A model generated the notes under the pieces. It was not told the DNA's origin, ran no database searches, and worked only from the letters and a program-made list of their open reading frames with translations. Below are positions 1 to 6,825 of a stretch of 17,678 bases of DNA, piece by piece. Positions within the stretch are counted from its first letter, which is position 1, and every line of letters starts with the position of its first letter. The DNA is from Vairimorpha ceranae (Eukaryota; Microsporidia; Nosematidae): the NCBI RefSeq assembly GCF_000988165.1, contig NW_020169372.1, forward strand, positions 1 through 17,678, in the 5' to 3' direction. Both the position numbers and the translations under genes were made by a program.

Positions 1-400
1 ACACTCTTTTGAATATCAGCCTTAAAGATTTTCTTAAGATCCTATTGATCTTACCTGCTCTAGTACTTGACATTCCCCAAAGTTCACTGCCATACATTAA
101 TGTAGGCACAAGTACACATTTTACTAAGATAGCCTTGAATGTAAGGGGGATGCAGCTGTTTACCAGTTTTGGCATCAAGGTATCTAAAGTTTTCTTGCCA
201 CGCATTGCTGCATCATTGACAATATGTTCTTCTAGTGTGTTTTTCGTTATCAGCACACCTAGATATCTATATTCTGTGACTTCGTCAATGTCACCAAAGT
301 CTGTAGGGATTGAAAACAAACTTCTGTTTACTGGAGCACTATTATGAACAGACCATTCTAATACTCCACTTTTTCTGCAGTTGATTCAGTACTATCTCCA
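1..400 (-). mobile_element. 5'-truncated LINE (non-LTR retrotransposon) reverse-transcriptase fragment, partial and broken
   Basis: The minus strand is open from 385 to the left edge (128 codons). It reads like the C-terminal end of a LINE-type reverse transcriptase: EYRYLGVLI at about 274-248, then a lysine-rich helix, then VPTLMYGSELWGMS and KINRILRKSLRLIF towards position 1. The YLGV motif and the P-x-L-x-YG-x-E-x-W motif are typical of the region after the catalytic palm of non-LTR reverse transcriptases. In-frame TAG and TGA lie just upstream (394-386). A second frame at 389-360 reads LNQLQKKWSI, which would join EW at 358 only with a frameshift, so this copy is dead. No reverse-transcriptase similarity continues beyond about 400, as expected for 5' truncation. 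By eye G+C is near 40%, well above the flanks. The 3' end lies outside the window. The exact LINE clade is not determined. Confidence 0.85.
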
Positions 401-795
401 TTAATTATTTATTGAATCCACTTAACATGAATTTAAAGTAATTGCTTTCTACTTAATTTATAAGTAGATGTCAAAGAATAGCAATCATTAAAATAAAATC
501 ATTTATTAAATACAAATTCCTTTATAAAAACACTTTAGGTTTCGCACTTTCTATGGATCTAGAACAATAACATTTCTAAACTTTGTAGAAAAGTCAAATT
601 TTTGAATTTAAATTACAGTTTTTACAAAAAGACTGAAAATTGTTAAAATTGTATTTTTCAAGTTTAATTTCTTATTTTTGCAAAATTATTAACGTAAAGC
701 CTTTTTAATTAAAAAATAAACTTTATAAAATGAAAATAGATCATATTGTATATTTGTTTTAATTAAATAAGTTCAAAATTTAAAAATAAACATTT
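401..795. other. Intergenic, A+T-rich, nothing recognised
   Basis: This stretch lies between the LINE fragment and the 3' end of the secreted-protein gene. It is very A+T-rich with poly-T and poly-A runs. I see no open frame with coding character, RNA gene or repeat. Confidence 0.6.
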
Positions 796-1560
796 TTAAT
801 GTAGATAGTCAGTAAAATCAAGATACTTTTCTCCAAATATAACCATATCTCCACAAAAAGATTTAACATTTTGTAGGGCTTCTTTGATCTTTTCACTACA
901 TTCAAAAATAAGATCATCATCTTGTTGTAAAAAATTATTTAAATCTTCATCAGTAATTTTTGGATCATCCTTAATATAAAAACATATTGCTTGTTTAGTA
1001 AGAGCTAGTACAGGTTGATCCTCATAATGTTTTAATTCATTACATGCATCGCGAAATTTAATATAACTCTCTCTTGTTGGAACAATTCTTTCAAGACGAC
1101 TAAGATTATGAGAATCTATGTACTTTTTATAAATTCTAATTTTTTCATTCAGCCTATAAATACAATTCCAATTATCTTTCTTACACTCGATAATTCTAAA
1201 TAACATTCTTAAGATCGGCAAATCTTTTTCTATCACTAGCCTGTCATTTACTACAAATATAATTTTAGTGACAGGTTTTGTAAATGTAGCACTTGCAATA
1301 TCATGGGCTTGTTTCATTAAAGATTCTTTTTCAGTATTATCCCCTGAACTATAATACTTTGAACACCAGTAAGGCTCTTGCGTTTTGATCCTGCCCTTTT
1401 CTAATATAAAATCAACAATTTCTTCCATTTTTGAACATTCAATGCCTTCATTTAAATCTAAATCAAATAAATTGATGTATTTTGAGAATACATTAGAATA
1501 AAAAGCTGCTTTTAATTCAAATCCTAACACGTTTATAAAAAGAAATGTAATGATTTTCAT
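796..1560 (-). CDS. Predicted secreted protein, 254 aa, unknown function
   Basis: I do not recognise the family. The first 18 residues (MKIITFLFINVLGFELKA) look like a cleavable signal peptide: one Lys, a hydrophobic core and an Ala-rich end. No second membrane segment is visible, so secretion or delivery into the endomembrane system is inferred. The mature part is charged and mostly helical-looking, with scattered cysteines that could form disulfides. There are acidic stretches near the C terminus (DDPKITDEDL, QQDDDL). The start is supported by TTTTTACCC ending 7 nt before the ATG and by a palindromic TATTTAAATA box 19 to 28 nt upstream. It is isolated, with nearly 2.7 kb of non-coding DNA on its 5' side. 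It is probably a lineage-specific host-interface protein, but that is inference from the signal peptide and the lack of recognisable domains. Confidence 0.85.
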   Translation of the reverse strand: MKIITFLFINVLGFELKAAFYSNVFSKYINLFDLDLNEGIECSKMEEIVDFILEKGRIKTQEPYWCSKYYSSGDNTEKESLMKQAHDIASATFTKPVTKIIFVVNDRLVIEKDLPILRMLFRIIECKKDNWNCIYRLNEKIRIYKKYIDSHNLSRLERIVPTRESYIKFRDACNELKHYEDQPVLALTKQAICFYIKDDPKITDEDLNNFLQQDDDLIFECSEKIKEALQNVKSFCGDMVIFGEKYLDFTDYLH

Positions 1561-1567
1561 ATAGCGA

Positions 1568-1588
1568 GGGTAAAAAGTTATTTAAATA
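1568..1588 (-). promoter_or_regulatory. CCC start-proximal element plus TATA-like box
   Basis: On the coding strand TTTTTACCC occupies 1576-1568, 7 nt before the ATG at 1560. The palindromic A+T box TATTTAAATA lies at 1588-1579. The same layout precedes the paralogous genes starting at 10362 and 15350. Confidence 0.6.
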
Positions 1589-4277
1589 GAAAAAAAATAA
1601 AATTTAATTTGTAAAATGTGATCAAAATACAAAAATGTTGATAAGAATTTTGGAAAATTTCTATTTTTAAGTGATCTTAAATAAAATTTAATTAAAAAAC
1701 ATATTAAAATACTTTAATTATACTTAAATAATGATTTAATTAATTTTACAAAAATGAAATTTTAAATCAAATTTGTTTTTTAAAAAGAATATATATAGAC
1801 ATTAGTGATAGTAGTCTATTATTTATCAATTATCGAGATTTTTTAATTATTCAAAAACCTTTTTTTTAATTTTTCTCATATTATCACTGTGGCATAATTT
1901 GTCCTCTTATATAACTCTTTGGAGCTAAAGTTTCTTAAAACATTTTGTATTCAACATGCTTTTTAAAACAGAATTTTTACAAATAAATATTTTTAATAAA
2001 TAACCCTTAACTTAAAAATCATAACAAGAATGATTATTGAGGAAATACAAACTTATATAAATTTATGCATTTAAAATTGCTAAAAATAAGCATTAAAACA
2101 AGATTAAAGGTATTTGTTATAGACCTGTGTCAAGTAGCCAAAACGAAAGTTTATTTCTAATAAAGAGTTAATAATTTTATTGTTTAAGGTCTTTTTTAAG
2201 TTACCTGTATTTATAGTAGTTTCGTTTCTCAGATAATTTTTCATTACTCTTCTTTTTTAAAATTTTTTATTTATAAAAAAATCATAAATTTGGCGTGAAA
2301 ATAGGAAAATAATAGTTTAATTAAAAATGTGATAGATAAACAATTTTATTTAAAGGGGATTTAATCTGGGTAATTTTGTAAAATTTCTGCGTGTACAAAG
2401 AAAAAGTGTAAACACACCATTTTTTATGTACGCACTCGTTATATTTCCATCTTTAAAGTTATTAATATATGATTAACGGATGCGTCATAGAGCCTTTCAG
2501 CAAAAGATTAACCGACTATATTAATTATATATTAAGAATAATGCATTAATAATATTTATAACTTTAATTATAAATGATTTAACCCAATAAATGGAGATAA
2601 CTGTATATTTGAAATAGAAGAAAAGAAAATTGGTAAAAACAAGCAATATAGGTGACACGTTATTGCTAGATTGGGCTATTAGAATGATAGAAAGGTTGTT
2701 ATTAAAAGGGTAGAACAAATAAACGCTGATACTCTAACACCTTACACTCTTCCACATGTTTATTTAAATTTCGCTAAATATTTCGATGGCTAGCGTGGAT
2801 ATTTAAGTAATGGTAGTTATTTTAAAATTTTCTGTAGTCAATCATTAGTTGCATATTTAAGAATCAGAAACCAGTTTTCACACCAATACAATTGGAAAAA
2901 AATTAAATATTTTTTTTGCGTCAATCTTATTAGGAATAACAACACATTACTTGTGAAGTTATTTTATTCGATATATGTGTGTGAGAAGCGAAAGAAAGAG
3001 TACGTCTGAAAAATTAGTAAAATATTTCTTTAAACTGTTTTTTTTTTAAAAAATATTTTTATTAAGATCAACTTTTTAAATTATTTTTCATCTTTTTTTT
3101 TATTAAAAAAAACAAATATTAAATTTTAAATACATTGCAACTTACTTTTTGTATCATAGATACTTCAATTTATCCAAAAGTTGTATTGAAATTTTTTTAG
3201 CTAATTTTTGATCTTTTTCCAAATTTAGGTAATGAATGTAAAGTTATTAAAATGTGACGATAGTGAATTTTTTTTAAAATTAATTTATAAAAGAATTTAA
3301 CTTTTGCAAATAAAGAAAAAAATAATACCTTATAGTTTCAAAACTCCCCTTAAATAACTTTAAAATTTATGGTTGTACTGCATGTAGAAATCCATTTTGT
3401 ATTAATTGCTGAAAAAAATAAAATTTTTTAACATTGAGTTAACTTACAATATAAAAGTTAAAGATTTTATTAATGCAGTAAACACTAATAATATAGAATT
3501 TGCCTGTTTTTTTCACCATAATTTTTCTTACAGATGAGTTAAAAAAGGTAAGTAATTTATGTTTCGTATTGTACATATTTTAAAGAATAATGCACATATT
3601 AATCCACTGCATTTTTTTCATGCGTTTTTTTATAAATAGTTTAAATGTTTGTGGTATAATTCTTATACCACATTTTAAGATGATGACCAATGATTAATAA
3701 TATCACGTTGAAACGTCATTCGTTTTAATGATTAAATTAACATATTGGACCATTTGCTAAACAAATATGTTTATTGGTTTACTATAAATATAAATAAGAA
3801 AATTATTAATTTAACAATGACGAATCAAGGTAGCCACACAACAAAATTCTTCTACAAATACAAAGTCCGATTTCAATAAAAACACCTTACGTAAACATAT
3901 TTCCCGCAGCATCCTAGAATGCTTTTTAGCCACAGGGACAATTTCTACCAAACACGCCAATGTTAAATTTAGCTGTTATTTTTTACATTTTAATTTTTAA
4001 ATTTTTCATTTCACAATTATCCTTTTAGTTGTAAAGAAACAGTAAATTTAACATAGTCATAAAATTGTAAAGTTTTTAATTCTTAGTGTTTTTCAATAAC
4101 CTCTTTAAATTTTCTAACATCATATTTTTACTAATTTTTTGATACTTGTAATTAAATTCTTTGTTTAATTAAAATATGAAAAAGAATTACAACGTAAAAT
4201 AAAAATTATAAAAATTGATAATTTTCAAATATTTCTACACTATTGTAATCTGACAAATATTTTTTTTAATTATTTCA
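1589..4277. other. Gene desert of about 2.7 kb
   Basis: This is A+T-rich DNA with homopolymer runs and no convincing gene. Two things are visible. One is a perfect 10-bp inverted repeat with a 3-nt loop at 3650-3672. The other is a less A+T-rich patch at about 3813-3975, where a 59-codon frame without ATG (3821-4000, +) reads with coding-like composition. The open stretch at 2521-2718 (-) has no ATG near its beginning and is hydrophobic noise. Confidence 0.55.
3650..3672. repeat. Perfect 10-bp inverted repeat (hairpin), 3-nt loop
   Basis: TGTGGTATAA (3650-3659) and TTATACCACA (3663-3672) are exact reverse complements around the loop TTC. No T-run follows directly, so it does not look like a simple terminator. 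In DNA this A+T-rich a few 10-bp stems are expected by chance, although this one contains three G/C pairs. Function unknown. Confidence 0.5.
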
Positions 4278-4285
4278 CCCTTTTT
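4271..4285 (+). promoter_or_regulatory. CCC start-proximal element
   Basis: The sequence TATTTCACCC (4271-4280) ends 5 nt before the ATG at 4286. It is of the same type as the CCC elements in front of SAR1, the kinesin gene and the three minus-strand secreted or membrane protein genes, and it fixes this start codon. Confidence 0.55.
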
Positions 4286-4777
4286 ATGAATGAAGATATT
4301 TTTTATAAACTGAATAATTTTCTTTTAAACCCAACACTAGAACAAACACTTTCTATTTTTGAAGCAGACGGGTATATCCGTCTCAATATGGTGTATATAT
4401 CACCTATACACCTACAAATATTTAGAAATCATTTACTAAAGTTTGGTCTTGTAAAGATGTACATAAATAATCAAGGACTAGGATTTATTTTTAGGAATTT
4501 TAAATTGAATTTCTTTGGCAGTAATGTAATTACTTTTAAACAAGATACATCGAATCTAAGCACCCCTAAAATATGGTCTATAGAAATTACATTTGATCCT
4601 ACTATAGACGATAATTGTGGTATCCCAGCTATGAATGAAATAGAACAGTTTCTACAACAATGTGATGCTCTCTTTTTTATGACATATTTTGTAGATATCG
4701 ATAAAGAAATCCTTAATAGAAGTCTAGCAGACAGTGTTGATTTTATGTATAAAAGAAATATTTATAAAAAGAAATAA
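4286..4777 (+). CDS. Conserved-looking hypothetical protein, 163 aa
   Basis: I do not recognise the family. There is no signal peptide or membrane segment, so it is probably cytosolic or nuclear. It begins with a helical stretch, then alternates hydrophobic beta-like segments (YIRLNMVYI, KIWSIEITF) with helices. There is an acidic turn DPTIDDN near residue 105 and a basic tail ending YKRNIYKKK. The compact mixed alpha/beta make-up resembles a small subunit of a larger complex more than a secreted effector. The start is set by the CCC element 5 nt upstream. An in-frame alternative Met lies farther in (residue 35). SAR1 starts 108 nt downstream on the same strand, the usual tight spacing of microsporidian housekeeping genes. 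An AATAAA overlaps the stop codon. Confidence 0.8.
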   Translation: MNEDIFYKLNNFLLNPTLEQTLSIFEADGYIRLNMVYISPIHLQIFRNHLLKFGLVKMYINNQGLGFIFRNFKLNFFGSNVITFKQDTSNLSTPKIWSIEITFDPTIDDNCGIPAMNEIEQFLQQCDALFFMTYFVDIDKEILNRSLADSVDFMYKRNIYKKK

Positions 4778-4778
4778 A
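4773..4778 (+). terminator. Candidate poly(A) signal AATAAA overlapping the stop codon
   Basis: AATAAA spans the TAA stop at 4775-4777. SAR1 has the same arrangement. Very short 3' ends and signals that overlap the stop are known in compact microsporidian genomes, but in this A+T-rich DNA the hexamer also arises often by chance. Confidence 0.3.
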
Positions 4779-4872
4779 TTAAATTTGTATATTTTACTTA
4801 CATTTTATAAGACTGGTAACAGTTAGAAAAATGTTTAGAATAGGTTTGTATTATCATTTATTTTTTTTTGTT

Positions 4873-4885
4873 TTACTACCCCACA
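4873..4885 (+). promoter_or_regulatory. CCCC start-proximal element of SAR1
   Basis: TTACTACCCC (4873-4882) lies 3 nt before the ATG at 4886. It argues against translation starting at the upstream in-frame TTG at 4868, because the element would then fall inside the coding region. Confidence 0.6.
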
Positions 4886-5524
4886 ATGGACAGAGCTAAA
4901 GAATTATTTACAAAGGTTTATGGTAAAATATTTGAATCATATGACTTTTTCTTTGGCAGATTTATACAACAGTTGTTTACTAAACCATCATCTATTTTAT
5001 TTCTTGGTATAGATAATGCAGGTAAGACAACTCTTGTTAGGAAATTAAAACATGGTACAAATGAGACATATATGCCTACTCGTCATCCAAGTAGAACACA
5101 AATTGATATAGGCAATTTAAAGGCTACAGTCATTGATTTAGGTGGTCACAAGGCTGCACGCGTCGTGTGGACCAAATATTTTTACAACTGTGACGGAATA
5201 ATTTTTATAGTCGATGTAAATGATACAGCAAGATTTGATGAAGTAAGAGAGACTTATAATGAAGTACGTAAATTAGAGAAGAAAGCTCCTATCGCCGTTT
5301 TAATGAATAAGATAGATATTGAGGGCAAGACTGAAAATGATGTGCAGTGGACAGAAGATATTAAGGCCCGCACTGGTATTTACGATTCACCTGGAAGTGA
5401 GACAGAACAGCCCGTAAATGTTGCTTGGGTGAGTATTGTACAAGAAAGTAGTGATGCACTAACTGGTCCTCTTGCTATGTCTTTTAAATGGCTTGAAATG
5501 ATGATAAATAAAACAAGACAATAA
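4886..5524 (+). CDS. SAR1: Small COPII GTPase SAR1
   Basis: SAR1 is the Arf-like GTPase that starts COPII coat assembly at the endoplasmic reticulum. In its GTP form it inserts an N-terminal amphipathic helix into the membrane and recruits Sec23/Sec24. With the ATG at 4886 the protein has 212 residues, slightly longer than the usual ~190. The motifs are in order: P-loop GIDNAGKT at 41-48; a PTRHPS stretch at 64-69, the SAR1 version of switch I (PTxHPT); DLGGH at 84-88 with the catalytic histidine; NKID at 141-144; and a C-terminal QPVNVAWVSIV at 175-185, equivalent to the G5 region. The N terminus (residues 1-30) is aromatic-rich, like the SAR1 membrane-recruitment helix. The DLGGH and PTxHP motifs separate it from ARF proteins. 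The gene is intronless, with a CCCC element just before the ATG and AATAAA over the stop. The extra length sits mostly at 145-180. Confidence 0.97.
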   Translation: MDRAKELFTKVYGKIFESYDFFFGRFIQQLFTKPSSILFLGIDNAGKTTLVRKLKHGTNETYMPTRHPSRTQIDIGNLKATVIDLGGHKAARVVWTKYFYNCDGIIFIVDVNDTARFDEVRETYNEVRKLEKKAPIAVLMNKIDIEGKTENDVQWTEDIKARTGIYDSPGSETEQPVNVAWVSIVQESSDALTGPLAMSFKWLEMMINKTRQ

Positions 5525-5525
5525 A
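5520..5525 (+). terminator. Candidate poly(A) signal AATAAA overlapping the SAR1 stop
   Basis: AATAAA spans the TAA at 5522-5524. The next gene, on the opposite strand, ends at 5545, so the two transcripts must terminate within or beyond a 20-nt gap and probably overlap at their 3' ends. Confidence 0.3.
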
Positions 5526-5544
5526 CGTTTTAAAAATTAATATT

Positions 5545-5856
5545 TTAATTTACTGTAAAACCTTCCATAGACAGGTGTCTAATCATTCTTGAATCTTCTT
5601 TATGAAGTTTTGGGTTATTTGGATGGTTAATATTTTTTTCAATGCTTTCTAATTTTAAAAAAGGATATTCTGGATGTGTAACACGTATTCCTTGACTTAT
5701 TAAATGCCTAGCCATTCTTAAATCTTCATGTCGTAAAGCTTTTTTTGTTACATCGCTAATAGAGAAGACACACTTTATAAAAAGTTGTATTAACATAAAA
5801 CAAAAAAAAAATTTATTAAAAATTTTTAGTTTGAAACTTTTGTTTACAACAAACAT
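5545..5856 (-). CDS. Small predicted secreted protein with two internal repeats, 103 aa
   Basis: I do not recognise the family. A basic N terminus is followed by a hydrophobic core (about residues 16-33, FFFCFMLIQLFIKCVFS), consistent with a signal peptide or signal anchor. The rest contains two related copies of a short module: LRHEDLRMARHLISQGI (about 40-57) and LHKEDSRMIRHLSMEGF (about 83-100). They share the pattern L-x-x-E-D-x-R-M-x-R-H-L-x-x-x-G. A Pro/Asn-rich linker separates them. Met 21 is an alternative start and would leave a shorter signal sequence. Unlike the other six genes, neither candidate ATG has a CCC element, so the start is uncertain. The gene converges on SAR1 with a 20-nt gap. 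The repeat plus signal peptide makes a chance frame unlikely. Confidence 0.7.
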   Translation of the reverse strand: MFVVNKSFKLKIFNKFFFCFMLIQLFIKCVFSISDVTKKALRHEDLRMARHLISQGIRVTHPEYPFLKLESIEKNINHPNNPKLHKEDSRMIRHLSMEGFTVN

Positions 5857-6810
5857 TCTTAATTTTATTAAATATTAAAATTTTTTGTAAGATTGAAATT
5901 AAATTTTACAAATAATAATATATTAGTTTAGTGGTGTTATAAAATTTATATGTTTTTAATTAAAATAAATAAATAATTTCTAAATAAGTTTTTTTAATGT
6001 GATTTAGGCCAGTAACGTTTTGTTTTGTTTTAATTTATAAAATATGTTTAAAAACTTACTAAGAAAAATAAAAACAATTACTTTAGAGCGCAAAAATATA
6101 ATTAAGTAGTAATTTAAAATAATAAAATATTACAAATTGTATGTTTATATTTTAACAAAAAATTTTTATTTTTTACATAATTTGATTCATTCTTGTAGAT
6201 AAAACTACTTGTCAAATAATTATTTTGCACTGTAAGCAATTAGATGTCTCATTTAAATATTTTATAATAAATAAACCCATATTAATTCCAACAATTTTGT
6301 TTAAAAATTTATTGACTGTTTGCAAATTTATTAAATATTGTGCAGCTTCTACACTTTGCTAATTATAAAATTTAATAATCTTAAAATAATTCGGTTATAT
6401 TATTATTTTCATACAGCGTTGAAAATAAGATGAAGGTTTAAAATATTGTAAATATTATAAGAATACAACACTAGTCTTTTAATAGATCATACATGATTTA
6501 TTATAAGATTAATGTTTATGTGTTGTAGTCTTATATAATTTTAAAATAAAAAAATTTAAGTTTTTTAATAGCAATTCTTTTAGATGCAACAGTAACTATC
6601 TTTACTTTATAAAATAATAAAATTTAATATATTACAAATTATTTAAAACTATAACACATTAACAAATTTTATTTAAAATTTTAAAAATTAGTGAAAGATA
6701 AATCTAGTACTTTATAAAACATTATTGTTTAATGATAATAGTTCAATAATCCTCACCCTTCATTATGTAATATTAGGATATTTAACAGCTACCTTTGTAT
6801 ACCTTTATTT
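5857..6810. other. Intergenic, A+T-rich, nothing recognised
   Basis: About 1 kb lies between the small secreted-protein gene and the kinesin gene, which are divergently oriented, so both promoters must lie here. Apart from the CCCC element next to the kinesin ATG, I see only A+T-rich sequence with many short poly-A and poly-T runs. Confidence 0.55.
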
Positions 6811-6825
6811 TTTACCCCATCATTT
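6809..6825 (+). promoter_or_regulatory. CCCC start-proximal element of the kinesin gene
   Basis: The tract TTTTTTACCCC ends at 6818, 7 nt before the ATG at 6826. This supports the chosen start. Confidence 0.55.

Noticed and set aside
9..347. Open frame on the plus strand, 112 codons
   Set aside because: It is the antisense shadow of the LINE reverse-transcriptase fragment, whose minus-strand translation has clear family motifs.
2521..2718. 65-codon hydrophobic minus-strand frame near a CCC
   Set aside because: It begins at a TTG and has no ATG near its start; the composition is Ile/Phe/Asn noise.
3528..3556. Splice-like motifs TTCTTACAG and AGGTAAGTAA 12-20 nt apart
   Set aside because: The acceptor precedes the donor and no gene flanks them, so they do not define an intron.
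4868..4885. Earlier SAR1 start at an in-frame TTG
   Set aside because: TTG is not the expected eukaryotic start, and the CCCC element would be inside the gene. The ATG at 4886 gives the usual SAR1 N terminus.
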